64,000 nt of DNA from Streptomyces puniciscabiei (GTDB taxonomy: Bacteria > Actinomycetota > Actinomycetes > Streptomycetales > Streptomycetaceae), in contig NZ_VFNX01000001.1 of assembly GCF_006715785.1 (NCBI RefSeq), forward strand, positions 4,692,001-4,756,000, in the 5' to 3' direction. The notes beneath the pieces were generated by a model. That model was not told the DNA's origin. It saw nothing but the letters and a program-made list of their open reading frames with translations, and searched no databases. Every line of letters begins with the position of its first letter. Position 1 is the first letter of the stretch. Made by a program: the position numbers and the translations under genes. This document shows positions 38,542 to 47,177 of this stretch, in pieces.

Positions 38542-39489
38542 ATGGGTGGCGATCCGAGTCCCGAGGCTGTGGCGCGGCGGCTGCGGGAGGGGATGGCGCG
38601 CGGGGTGCTGTCCTTCCCGCTCACCGCCTTCCATGACGACGGCTCCCTCGATCCCGACGGCTTCCGCGCCCATGTCGCCGGCCGGCTCGCCACCGGACCC
38701 GGCGCCGTCTTCCCGGCCTGCGGCACCGGGGAGTTCTTCTCGCTGGACGAGGAGGAGTACCGGACCGTCGTACGGCTCACCGTCGAGGAGGCGGCAGGGT
38801 GCGTGCCGGTCGTGGCCGGGACCGGGTACGGCTGGGCGCAGGCCGCCCGGTTCGCGCGGATCGCCGAGGAGGCCGGCGCCGACGCCCTGCTGGTGCTGCC
38901 GCACTACCTCGTCGACGCCCCGCAGGACGGCCTGGCGGCCCAGCTGGAGCGGCTCGCCGGGCGAACCCGGCTGCCGCTGATCGCCTACCAGCGCGGTCAA
39001 GTCGCCTACACCGCCGAGACGTTGCAGCGCATCGCGCACATTCCGAACGTCGTCGGCCTCAAGGACGGCCACAGCGACCTCGACCGGCTCCAGCGCCTCA
39101 CCCTCGCCGCCCCCGACGGTTTCCTGTTCTTCAACGGCGCCGCCACCGCCGAGATCCAGGCCCGCGCCTACGCCACCGTCGGCGTCCCCGCCTACTCCTC
39201 CGCCGTGCACGCCTTCGCCCCCGAGATCGCCGGCGCCTTCTTCACCGCCCTGCGGGACGCCGACCACGGGATGGCCGACAAGCTGCTGCGGGACTTCTAC
39301 GTCCCGTTCGTGGAACTCCGCGACCGCGCGCCCGGATACGCCGTGTCCCTGGTGAAGGCGGCGGCCCGGCTGCGCGGACAGCGCGTCGGACCCGTGCGCG
39401 CCCCGCTCACCGACCCCGCGCCCGCCGACCTCACCGACCTCAAGGCCCTGCTCACCGCCGGACTCGACCTCGTAGGAGCCGTCCTGTGA
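38542..39489 (+). CDS. kdgD: 5-dehydro-4-deoxyglucarate dehydratase
   Basis: KdgD converts 5-dehydro-4-deoxyglucarate into 2-oxoglutarate semialdehyde, water and CO2. The 315-residue product belongs to the DHDPS/NAL aldolase superfamily, with CGTGEFFSL, YQRG carrying the active-site Tyr, and GLKDGHSD carrying the Schiff-base Lys. ATG 38542 has AAGGGGAG 9 nt upstream; the upstream ATG 38533 abuts it. The gene is coupled to the next (GTGA overlap), glucarate dehydratase, the enzyme before it in the pathway. Confidence 0.93.
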   Translation: MGGDPSPEAVARRLREGMARGVLSFPLTAFHDDGSLDPDGFRAHVAGRLATGPGAVFPACGTGEFFSLDEEEYRTVVRLTVEEAAGCVPVVAGTGYGWAQAARFARIAEEAGADALLVLPHYLVDAPQDGLAAQLERLAGRTRLPLIAYQRGQVAYTAETLQRIAHIPNVVGLKDGHSDLDRLQRLTLAAPDGFLFFNGAATAEIQARAYATVGVPAYSSAVHAFAPEIAGAFFTALRDADHGMADKLLRDFYVPFVELRDRAPGYAVSLVKAAARLRGQRVGPVRAPLTDPAPADLTDLKALLTAGLDLVGAVL

Positions 39490-40775
39490 CCCGTGACCTG
39501 ACCATCGCCGAGGTACGGCTGACGCCGATCCTGGTCGCCGACCCGCCGCTGCTCAACACCCAGGGCGTGCACCAGCCGTACACCCCGCGGCTGATCGTGG
39601 AGATCGTCACCGCCGACGGGATCACCGGGCTCGGCGAGACCTACGGCGACACCAAGTACCTGGAGCTGGCCCGCCCCCTGGCCGAACGGCTCACCGGACG
39701 CTCGGTCATGGATGTGAACGGGCTCTTCGCGATCGACGTCGGTGTCGACGAGTCCCGGGTCCAGGGCGAGGTGGACGCCGGCGGGCTGCGCGGCGTGCAG
39801 AGCGCCGACAAGCTCCGGCTGTCGGTGCTGTCCGCCTTCGAGGTCGCCTGCCTGGACGCCCAGGGCAGGGCGCTCGGGCTGCCCGTGCACGCGCTGCTCG
39901 GCGGCAAGGTGCGGGACGCCGTGGAGTACAGCGCCTACCTGTTCTACAAGTGGGCCGGCCACCCGGAGGGCGTGGCCTGCGAGCCGGACGACTGGGGGGC
40001 CGCGCTCGACCCGGCCGGAGTCGTGGAGCAGGCGCGGAAGTTCACGGAGCGGCACGGCTTCACCTCCTTCAAGCTCAAGGGCGGTGTCTTCCCGCCCGAC
40101 GAGGAGATCGCCGCCGTACGGGCCCTCGCCGAGGCCTTCCCCGGGCATCCGCTGCGCCTCGACCCCAACGGCGCCTGGTCGGTCGGGACCTCGCTGAAGG
40201 TGGCGAAGGAACTCGGGGACGTCCTGGAGTACCTGGAGGACCCGACGCTGGGTACGGCGGCGATGGCGGAGGTGTCCGCGGGCACCGGCGTCCCGCTCGC
40301 CACCAACATGTGCGTGACCACCTTCGGCGAGATCAAGGAGGCGTTCACGCGCGACGCCGTGCAGGTGGTGCTGTCCGACCACCACTACTGGGGCGGGCTG
40401 CGCAACACCCAGCGGCTCGCCGCGATCTGCGCCGCCTTCGGGGTCGGGGTGTCCATGCACTCCAACACCCATCTGGGGATCAGCCTCGCGGCGATGACCC
40501 AGGTCGCGGCCACCGTCCCCGGACTGCACCACGCCTGCGACTCCCACTACCCCTGGCAGTCCGAGGACGTCCTCACCGAGCGGCTGGAATTCCGTGCCGG
40601 GCGGGTCGAGGTCTCCGACGCCCCCGGCCTCGGCGTCGAGCTCGACCGGGACGAACTGGCCCGGCTGCACCGGCGGTGGGCCGAGGACGACGGCGCACTG
40701 CGCGACCGCGACGACGCGGCCGCCATGCGGGTGGCCGAACCGGGCTGGCGGCAACCCGTGATGCCCCGCTGGTAA
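39486..40775 (+). CDS. gudD: Glucarate dehydratase
   Basis: This enolase-superfamily enzyme dehydrates D-glucarate to 5-dehydro-4-deoxyglucarate, the KdgD substrate. The 429-residue product has the general-base segment FKLKGG, DPNGAW, EDPT and SMHSNTHLGIS with catalytic His and Asn. GTG 39486 overlaps the TGA of kdgD. With kdgD this gives the first two steps of the D-glucarate to 2-oxoglutarate route; the semialdehyde dehydrogenase and a glucarate transporter are not in the window. Confidence 0.93.
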   Translation: MTRDLTIAEVRLTPILVADPPLLNTQGVHQPYTPRLIVEIVTADGITGLGETYGDTKYLELARPLAERLTGRSVMDVNGLFAIDVGVDESRVQGEVDAGGLRGVQSADKLRLSVLSAFEVACLDAQGRALGLPVHALLGGKVRDAVEYSAYLFYKWAGHPEGVACEPDDWGAALDPAGVVEQARKFTERHGFTSFKLKGGVFPPDEEIAAVRALAEAFPGHPLRLDPNGAWSVGTSLKVAKELGDVLEYLEDPTLGTAAMAEVSAGTGVPLATNMCVTTFGEIKEAFTRDAVQVVLSDHHYWGGLRNTQRLAAICAAFGVGVSMHSNTHLGISLAAMTQVAATVPGLHHACDSHYPWQSEDVLTERLEFRAGRVEVSDAPGLGVELDRDELARLHRRWAEDDGALRDRDDAAAMRVAEPGWRQPVMPRW

Positions 40776-40839
40776 GCCCCTGCACGACGGGCCGATTGGT
40801 GCACACTGGCCAGATCCGCACCACGCCAGGGAGCGCACC

Positions 40840-41997
40840 GTGACCGCGTCGCACACGATCACCGGAGAGGAACCGGAACACCTCACCCAGGCCGCGCGCT
40901 GTCAGGCCCAGGTCGACCCGCTCGCCGCGCTGCGCCGGCCCGGCGACCCGCCCTGGGACGTCTATCTGACGGGCACGGTCTTCCTCGACATCATCTTCAC
41001 CGGCCTGGACTCGGCGCCCGTGCGCGGCACCGAGTCCTGGGCCCGGGGCATGGGGTCCAGTCCCGGTGGGGTCGCCAACATGGCCACGGCCCTGGCCCGG
41101 CTCGGTCTGCGGACCTCCCTGGCGGCGGCCTTCGGGGACGACCATTACGGCGAGTACTGCTGGGACGTGCTCGCGCAGGGCGAGGGCATCGACCTGTCGG
41201 CGTCCCGGACCGTGGCCGGCTGGCACTCGCCGGTGACGGTGTCGATGGCGTACGAGGGCGAGCGGACGATGGTGTCCCACGGGCACGAGCCGCCGCCCGA
41301 GGCCGTGTTCGGTGCGGAGGGGGCCCCGCCGCACCCGCCTCGCGCGCGTGCGGCCGTGGCCTCCCTGACACCCGGTACGCGGGCGCCGTGGATCGCCGAG
41401 GCCGCGCGGGAGGGGACCCGGATCTTCGCCGACGTCGGCTGGGACGACACCGGGGCGTGGGACCTCGCCGGGCTCGCCGATCTGGAGCACTGCGAGGCGT
41501 TTCTGCCGAACGCGGAGGAGGCGAAGCGGTACACCGGGGCCGACTGTCCGCGGGCCGCCGCGCATGCCCTGACCGCGCATGTGCCGGTGGTGGTGGTGAC
41601 GCTGGGGTCAAAGGGGGCGTACGCCGTGGACCGGCGGACGGGGGAGGCGGCGGAGGTGCCGGCGATCGCCGTGGAGGCGCTGGATCCGACGGGGGCGGGG
41701 GACGTCTTCGTCGCCGGGTTCGTGACGGGGTCCCTGGCGGGGTGGCCGCTGGCGGACCGGCTGGCCTTCGCCGGGCTTACGGCGGCGCTGTCGGTGCAGG
41801 AGTTCGGGGGGTCGCTGTCGGCGCCGGGGTGGTCGGAGATCGGGGCGTGGTGGCGGCGGGTTCAGGGCCTTCCCGGGCAGGATCGGGCGGCCCTGCGCAG
41901 GTATGCGTTTCTCGACGGACTGGTGCCGGAGGAGCTGGACCGGGTCTGGCCCCTGCGCCGTGCCGTGCCGACCATCGGGTTCCGCCGGTCCAGCTGA
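40840..41997 (+). CDS. PfkB-family carbohydrate kinase
   Basis: The 385-residue protein has the ribokinase-type N-terminal PGGVANMATALARLG and the C-terminal DPTGAGDVFVAGF, with the catalytic Asp of the GAGD anion hole. It begins at a GTG 64 bp after gudD. The known glucarate route needs no kinase, so a 2-keto-3-deoxy sugar acid or another sugar may be the substrate. The N-terminal extension (about 1-40) lacks similarity to a kinase. Possible cotranscription with gudD; the substrate is not decided. Confidence 0.82.
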   Translation: MTASHTITGEEPEHLTQAARCQAQVDPLAALRRPGDPPWDVYLTGTVFLDIIFTGLDSAPVRGTESWARGMGSSPGGVANMATALARLGLRTSLAAAFGDDHYGEYCWDVLAQGEGIDLSASRTVAGWHSPVTVSMAYEGERTMVSHGHEPPPEAVFGAEGAPPHPPRARAAVASLTPGTRAPWIAEAAREGTRIFADVGWDDTGAWDLAGLADLEHCEAFLPNAEEAKRYTGADCPRAAAHALTAHVPVVVVTLGSKGAYAVDRRTGEAAEVPAIAVEALDPTGAGDVFVAGFVTGSLAGWPLADRLAFAGLTAALSVQEFGGSLSAPGWSEIGAWWRRVQGLPGQDRAALRRYAFLDGLVPEELDRVWPLRRAVPTIGFRRSS

Positions 41998-42000
41998 GCG

Positions 42001-42023
42001 TCCAGGGGGATCCGCCCCCTGGA
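42001..42023 (+). terminator. Hairpin after the PfkB kinase gene
   Basis: TCCAGGGGG (42001-42009) pairs with CCCCCTGGA (42015-42023), directly after the TGA. Its 18-nt right arm region also appears at 50008-50025. Confidence 0.6.
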
Positions 42024-42314
42024 CCCCCGTCTCCCACCCGCCCACCCATGACCGTCGGCCGAGAGGTGGCCCTCCGGGGTGTTCTGGCTCGCGCCGTTGA
42101 TGGGTGGGCCCCGGCTGGGCGGGGGTGGGGGCGGGCCTCCTCCGGGGGGCGGTTCGGGCGGGTGAACAGTGGCCCCGGCGGGTGGGCAGGCTGGGGGCGT
42201 CTCGGCCGACCGGGAGGTGGCCGCACGAGGGTTGCGGTTCGAGCGCGTGAGTAGTCGCCCCCGGCGGGTGGCGGGGACAGTGACGGCTTGGCCGGCTGCA
42301 GACGCCCGCGGGGC

Positions 42315-42396
42315 GGGTGTGGGCCGTGGGGTTGGCTGGGCGGTGGTCCTGGGCCGGGTGTGGGCCGTGGGGTTGGCTGGGCGGTGGTCCTGGGCC
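42315..42396. repeat. Tandem 41-bp duplication in a G-rich array
   Basis: Positions 42315-42355 and 42356-42396 are identical 41-bp units starting GGGTGTGGGCCG. A degenerate third copy follows, and shorter GGTGGTCCTGGG units continue to about 42730. Confidence 0.85.
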
Positions 42397-42870
42397 GGGT
42401 GTGGGCCGCCGGGGCTGGCTTGGTAGTCGCCCCGGGCCGGGTGGGGACGGCGGGGTTGGCTGGGTGGTGGTTCCCGGTCGGGTGCGGGCCGTGGGGTTGG
42501 CTGGTTACTGGTCCCGGGCCGGGTGGTGGTTCTGGGCCCGGTGGTGGTCCTGGGCCTGGAGGTGGTCCCGGGCCCGATGGTGGTCCTGGGGCAGGTGGTG
42601 GTCGTGGTCCTGGGCCGGGTGGTGGTCCCGGGCCCGGTGGTGGTCCTGGGGCCGGTAGTGGCCCCGGGCCGGGTGGTGGTCCTGGGCTGGGCGCGGGCCG
42701 CAGGGTGGCTGGGTGGTGGTCCTGGCCAGGGGGCTGCGGGGGTCGGGCGGGAGGTGGGGGCTGAAAAGGCCTACGGGCTTGTCTGTGCACCGTCGTACCC
42801 TGGAAGCGCGAGGCCGCCCTCAGCTATGCGGCCGTGACGAGGAGGAAGCGCAGGCCTTCAGCGCCGGCCC

Positions 42871-43938
42871 ATGACACAGACACCCACAGCTCACACCACC
42901 CCCGCGCAGGAGCAGGCGAGAGCGCAGTTCACCGTCCCCGCCCAGCACCCCATGGTGACCGTGCTGGGTTCCGGCGACTCCCTCCTGCGCGTGATCGAGA
43001 GGGCCTTCCCGGCGGCCGACATACACGTCCGGGGCAATGAGATCAGCGCGGTCGGCGACCCCGTCGACGTCGCCCTGATCTCTCGCGTGTTCGACGAGAT
43101 GATGCTGGTGCTCCGCACCGGGCAGCCGATGACGGAGGACGCAGTGGAACGCTCGATCGCCATGCTCAAGGCGAGCGAGAACGGGACGAGCGACGGGCCC
43201 GAGACCCCGGCGCAGGTACTGACGCAGAACATCCTGTCCTCGCGGGGCCGGACTATCCGCCCGAAGACCCTCAACCAGAAGCGGTACGTCGACGCGATCG
43301 ACAAGCACACCATCGTGTTCGGCATCGGCCCCGCCGGTACCGGAAAGACGTACCTGGCCATGGCCAAGGCCGTTCAGGCCTTGCAGTCCAAGCAGGTCAA
43401 CCGGATCATCCTGACCCGGCCGGCCGTGGAGGCGGGGGAGCGGCTCGGCTTCCTGCCGGGCACGCTCTACGAGAAGATCGACCCCTACCTGCGCCCGCTG
43501 TACGACGCGCTGCACGACATGCTCGACCCGGACTCCATCCCGAGGCTGATGGCGGCCGGGACGATCGAGGTCGCGCCGCTCGCGTACATGCGTGGCCGGA
43601 CCCTCAACGACGCCTTCATCATCCTGGACGAGGCTCAGAACACGAGCCCCGAGCAGATGAAGATGTTCCTCACCCGTCTCGGCTTCGACTCGAAGATCGT
43701 GATCACCGGTGACGTGACGCAGGTCGACCTGCCGAACGGCACCAAGAGCGGTCTGCGGCAGGTGCAGGAGATCCTCGAAGGGGTCGAGGACGTCCACTTC
43801 TCCCGGCTGTCGTCCCACGATGTCGTACGGCACAAGCTGGTGAGCCGTATCGTCGACGCGTACGAGGAGTACGACAACAGGTACGGCACCGAGAACGGCA
43901 CCCACAAGGGCGGCCGGGGCCGACACAAGGGGAAGTAG
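42871..43938 (+). CDS. PhoH family ATPase
   Basis: The 355-residue protein has an N-terminal KH-like segment (about 25-110) and a PhoH ATPase with the Walker A GPAGTGKT (153-160), TRPAVEAGERLGFLPG, and Walker B FIILDEAQN. PhoH-like proteins are probably RNA-related ATPases; the conserved neighbour ybeY, an RNA endonuclease-like factor, supports work on rRNA. The C terminus is Gly/Lys/Arg-rich. ATG 42871 has GGAGGAAG 23-30 nt upstream, somewhat distant, so a nearer start signal is not evident. It precedes ybeY by 12 bp. Confidence 0.93.
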   Translation: MTQTPTAHTTPAQEQARAQFTVPAQHPMVTVLGSGDSLLRVIERAFPAADIHVRGNEISAVGDPVDVALISRVFDEMMLVLRTGQPMTEDAVERSIAMLKASENGTSDGPETPAQVLTQNILSSRGRTIRPKTLNQKRYVDAIDKHTIVFGIGPAGTGKTYLAMAKAVQALQSKQVNRIILTRPAVEAGERLGFLPGTLYEKIDPYLRPLYDALHDMLDPDSIPRLMAAGTIEVAPLAYMRGRTLNDAFIILDEAQNTSPEQMKMFLTRLGFDSKIVITGDVTQVDLPNGTKSGLRQVQEILEGVEDVHFSRLSSHDVVRHKLVSRIVDAYEEYDNRYGTENGTHKGGRGRHKGK

Positions 43939-43950
43939 ACCAGCACGACC

Positions 43951-44448
43951 ATGTCGATCGACGTCAACAACGAGTCCGGAACCGAGGTCGACGAGCAGGC
44001 GATCCTCGACATCGCCCGCTACGCGCTCGCGCGGATGCGCATCCACCCGCTCTCCGAGCTCTCGGTGATCGTCGTGGACGCCGACGCCATGGAGCAGCTG
44101 CACATCCAGTGGATGGACCTGCCGGGTCCGACCGATGTCATGTCGTTCCCGATGGACGAGCTCCGGCCGCCGTCCAAGGACGACGACGAGCCGCCGCAGG
44201 GGCTGCTCGGCGACATCGTGCTGTGCCCGGAGGTCGCCGCCAAGCAGGGCGCGGAGGCCCCGACGCAGCACTCCATGGACGAGGAGCTCCAGCTGCTCAC
44301 CGTCCACGGGGTGCTGCACCTGCTCGGCTACGACCACGAGGAGCCCGACGAGAAGGCCGAGATGTTCGGGCTCCAGGCCGCCATCGTGGACGGCTGGCGG
44401 GCCGAGCGCGGGCTGACCGGGCCGTCCCCGGCGCCGACCGTCTCATAA
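43951..44448 (+). CDS. ybeY: rRNA maturation RNase YbeY
   Basis: The 165-residue product has the zinc motif [11 protein letters not shown] (His-x3-His-x5-His) and the UPF0054 pattern [33 protein letters not shown]. It takes part in 16S rRNA 3'-end maturation and ribosome quality control. It lies between PhoH and the CBS-domain gene in a tight row: 12 bp after phoH, 9 bp before the next start. The extra Asp/Pro-rich loop ([12 protein letters not shown]) is not part of the core family. Confidence 0.95.
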   Translation: MSIDVNNESGTEVDEQAILDIARYALARMRIHPLSELSVIVVDADAMEQLHIQWMDLPGPTDVMSFPMDELRPPSKDDDEPPQGLLGDIVLCPEVAAKQGAEAPTQHSMDEELQLLTVHGVLHLLGYDHEEPDEKAEMFGLQAAIVDGWRAERGLTGPSPAPTVS

Positions 44449-44457
44449 GCGGCCCGC

Positions 44458-45759
44458 ATGTCTCCGCAGATCGTGGTCGGCGCGATCGCGCTGGTCGTCG
44501 TCGCCTGGCTCGCCGCCTGCGCGGAGGCGGGCCTCGCCCGGATCTCCAGCTTCCGCGCCGAGGAGGCCGTCAAGTCGGGCCGCCGCGGCAGCGCCAGGCT
44601 GGCTCAGGTCGCCGCCGACCCCACCCGCTATCTGAACGTGGCCCTGCTGGTCCGCGTCGCCTGCGAGATGGCGGCCGCGGCCCTGGTGACCTACGCCTGC
44701 CTGGAGGAGTTCACCGCCACCTGGCAGGCCCTGCTGGTCGCCATCGGGGTCATGGTGCTCGTGTCGTACGTCGCCGTCGGCGTGTCGCCCCGCACCATCG
44801 GCCGCCAGCACCCGCTGAACACCGCGACCGCGGCGGCGTACGTGCTGCTGCCGCTGGCCCGGATCATGGGCCCGATCCCGTCGCTGCTCATCCTCATCGG
44901 CAACGCGCTGACGCCCGGCAAGGGCTTCCGGCGCGGCCCGTTCGCCTCCGAGGCCGAGCTGCGCGCGCTGGTCGACCTCGCCGAGAAGGAGTCGCTGATC
45001 GAGGACGAGGAGCGCCGCATGGTGCACTCGGTCTTCGAGCTGGGCGACACACTCGTGCGCGAGGTCATGGTGCCGCGCACCGACCTGGTCACCATCGAGC
45101 GCTTCAAGACCATCCGGCAGGCCCTCACCCTCGCCCTGCGCTCCGGTTTCTCCCGGATCCCGGTCACCGGCGAGAGCGAGGACGACATCGTCGGGATCGT
45201 GTACCTGAAGGACCTGGTCCGCAAGACGCACATCAGCCGGGAGGCGGAGAGCGACCTGGTCTCCACCGCCATGCGGCCCGCCGCCTTCGTGCCGGACACC
45301 AAGAACGCCGGTGACCTGCTGCGCGAGATGCAGAAGGAACGCAACCACGTCGCCGTCGTCATCGACGAGTACGGCGGCACCGCCGGCATCGTCACCATCG
45401 AGGACATCCTCGAGGAGATCGTCGGCGAGATCACCGACGAGTACGACCGGGAACTCCCGCCCGTCGTCGAACTCGGCGACGACAGCTACCGGGTCACCGC
45501 CCGCCTGGACATCACCGACCTCGGCGAGCTGTACGGCCTGGAGGAGTACGACGACGAGGACGTGGAGACCGTCGGCGGACTGCTCGCCAAGGCCCTCGGC
45601 CGGGTGCCCATCGCGGGCGCGTCCGCCGAGGTGGAGCTGCCCGACGAGCGCCGGCTGAAGCTGACCGCGGAGGCCGCGGCGGGCCGCCGGAACAAGATCG
45701 TGACGGTCCTGGTGGAGCCCGTCCCCGTGCCGGCCGCCGAGGAGGCGAACCCCGAGTGA
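44458..45759 (+). CDS. CNNM/CorC-type CBS-domain membrane protein
   Basis: The 433-residue protein has a DUF21 membrane region (about 1-140, three or four helices), a CBS pair (about 200-330; VPRTDLVTIE, VYLKDLV, YGGTAGIVTIEDILEEIVGEI) and a C-terminal CorC_HlyC domain (about 345-430). The family is annotated as hemolysin or Mg/Co efflux; CNNM members move magnesium. Its stop overlaps the GTG of the MmcQ gene (GTGA). The order phoH-ybeY-CBS protein is conserved in many bacteria, where it is linked to ribosome function. Confidence 0.92.
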   Translation: MSPQIVVGAIALVVVAWLAACAEAGLARISSFRAEEAVKSGRRGSARLAQVAADPTRYLNVALLVRVACEMAAAALVTYACLEEFTATWQALLVAIGVMVLVSYVAVGVSPRTIGRQHPLNTATAAAYVLLPLARIMGPIPSLLILIGNALTPGKGFRRGPFASEAELRALVDLAEKESLIEDEERRMVHSVFELGDTLVREVMVPRTDLVTIERFKTIRQALTLALRSGFSRIPVTGESEDDIVGIVYLKDLVRKTHISREAESDLVSTAMRPAAFVPDTKNAGDLLREMQKERNHVAVVIDEYGGTAGIVTIEDILEEIVGEITDEYDRELPPVVELGDDSYRVTARLDITDLGELYGLEEYDDEDVETVGGLLAKALGRVPIAGASAEVELPDERRLKLTAEAAAGRRNKIVTVLVEPVPVPAAEEANPE

Positions 45760-46115
45760 CGCCCGAGGAACTGCGCGCCTTCTGCCTGTCCTTCAACGCC
45801 GCCGAGGAGGACTTCCCGTTCAACCCGGAGACCTCGGTGTTCAAGGTGCTGGGCAAGATGTTCGCCCTGACGAACCTGGGCGCGCGGCCCCTCACGGTGA
45901 ACCTCAAGTGCGACCCGGAGGACGCGGTCCGGCTGCGCGGGGAGCACGAGGGGCTGATCATCCCCGGGTACCACATGAACAAGCGGCACTGGAACACCGT
46001 GACGGTCGACGGCGGGCTGCCGGTGCGGCTGGTGAAAGAGCTGATCGAGGACTCGTACGACCTCGTGGTCGCGGGGCTTCCCCGGGCGGAGCGGCTGCGG
46101 CTGGACCGGCCGTAA
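45756..46115 (+). CDS. MmcQ/YjbR family DNA-binding-fold protein
   Basis: The 119-residue protein begins TPEELRAFCLSFNAAEEDFPF and has the fold features FKVLGKMFALTNLG, NLKCDPEDAVRLRGEHEGLIPG-like, YHMNKRHWNTV and EDSYDLVVAGLP, typical of the MmcQ/YjbR (CyaY-like) fold. Function is unproven. GTG 45756 overlaps the TGA of the CNNM gene, so it ends the phoH-ybeY row. Confidence 0.9.
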   Translation: MTPEELRAFCLSFNAAEEDFPFNPETSVFKVLGKMFALTNLGARPLTVNLKCDPEDAVRLRGEHEGLIIPGYHMNKRHWNTVTVDGGLPVRLVKELIEDSYDLVVAGLPRAERLRLDRP

Positions 46116-46148
46116 ACCCGTTGCCCGGGGCGGTCGGCGCGAGGTCGT

Positions 46149-47177
46149 ATGTCCCGTATGACGATCAGATATCCGCGCCCCCTGCGCCCCGGTGACCGTG
46201 TCGGTGTGACCTCTCCCTCCGCCGGAGTGGCCACGGAACTCCGGGGGCGCCTCGACGTCGCGGTCAAGGAGATCGAGGCGCGCGGCTACGAGGTGGTCGT
46301 CGGCCGGTGCATGGACGGCTCGACCCACCTCAGCGCCCCGGCCGCCGAGCGCGCCGCCGAGCTGACCGGGATGCTGACCGACCCGGCGATCCGGGCGGTG
46401 GTGCCTCCGTGGGGCGGGGAGACCGCGATCGACCTGCTGCCGCTGCTCGACTTCGAGGCGATCGGGCGGGCCGAGCCGACCTGGGTCGTCGGCTACTCGG
46501 ACATGTCGACGGTCATCACCCCGCTGACCCTGCTGACGAAAGTCGCCACCGTCCACGGCAACAACCTCATGGACACGCCCTACCGCACGCCGGAGGGGCT
46601 GTTGTCCTGGCTGGACGTCGTGGCCGCGCCGCAGGGGGAGCCGTTCGCTCAGACACCGCCCGGCCGGTACCGGTCCGGCGGCTGGGACGACTGGACCCGG
46701 AACCCGGAGATCCGCGACCTCACGCTGGACGCCGAGGGCACCTGGACCCGGCTCGACGGGGACGGTGACGTGGACGTCGAGGGCCGGCTGATCGGCGGGT
46801 GCGTCGAGACCCTCGTCAACCTCGCGGGGACGCCGTACCTGGACACGTCCGCCTTCGCCGCCGGTGAGCCGCTGCTCGTCTACGTCGAGGCCTGCGAGGA
46901 CAACGCGTTCACCATCTGCCGCAACCTGCACGGCATGCGTCTCGCCGGCTTCTTCGACCGGGCCGCCGCCGTCCTCGTCGGCCGTACCCGCGCCCCCGAC
47001 AGCCCCACTCTCACCCAGTACGAGGCCGTCCTCGACGCGCTGGGCCCGCTCGGGGTGCCGATCGTCGCCGATGTCGAGTGCGGGCATGTCGCGCCCTACC
47101 TTCCCCTGGTCAACGGCGCGCGCGGCCGTGTGGTGCACACGGCCGCGCGGAGCGAGATCGTTCAGGCCCTGGACTGA
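46149..47177 (+). CDS. S66 peptidase (LD-carboxypeptidase/MccF-like)
   Basis: The 342-residue serine peptidase has the nucleophile motif GYSD (Ser about 117), YVEACED with the acidic residue, and ECGHVAP with His about 311, the Ser-Glu-His triad of family S66. Members cut the LD bond of murein tetrapeptides or the amide of microcin C7-like antibiotics (MccF). The spacing of the motifs fits MccF at least as well as LdcA. ATG 46149 and 46158 are both possible; neither has a strong ribosome site. Its end overlaps the converging efflux gene by 16 bp. Confidence 0.88.
   Translation: MSRMTIRYPRPLRPGDRVGVTSPSAGVATELRGRLDVAVKEIEARGYEVVVGRCMDGSTHLSAPAAERAAELTGMLTDPAIRAVVPPWGGETAIDLLPLLDFEAIGRAEPTWVVGYSDMSTVITPLTLLTKVATVHGNNLMDTPYRTPEGLLSWLDVVAAPQGEPFAQTPPGRYRSGGWDDWTRNPEIRDLTLDAEGTWTRLDGDGDVDVEGRLIGGCVETLVNLAGTPYLDTSAFAAGEPLLVYVEACEDNAFTICRNLHGMRLAGFFDRAAAVLVGRTRAPDSPTLTQYEAVLDALGPLGVPIVADVECGHVAPYLPLVNGARGRVVHTAARSEIVQALD

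Larger units (their letters stand above)
41998..42870. other. Non-coding repeat-rich stretch before phoH
   Basis: Nearly 900 bp of G-rich plus-strand DNA (C-rich on the minus strand) lies between the kinase and phoH. It holds a terminator-like hairpin (42001-42023), a tandem 41-bp duplication (42315-42396) and degenerate (GGTGGTCCTGGGCC) units to about 42730. A minus-strand frame (41777-42790) reads PGP/PPG-rich collagen-like protein and plus-strand frames read Trp/Gly/Arg; none has a ribosome site and I do not call a gene. phoH starts at 42871. Confidence 0.6.

Noticed and set aside
41777..42790. Collagen-like PGP-rich minus-strand frame in the repeat array
   Set aside because: The proline-glycine periodicity follows directly from the G-rich tandem repeat. 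It runs into the kinase gene and lacks a ribosome site.
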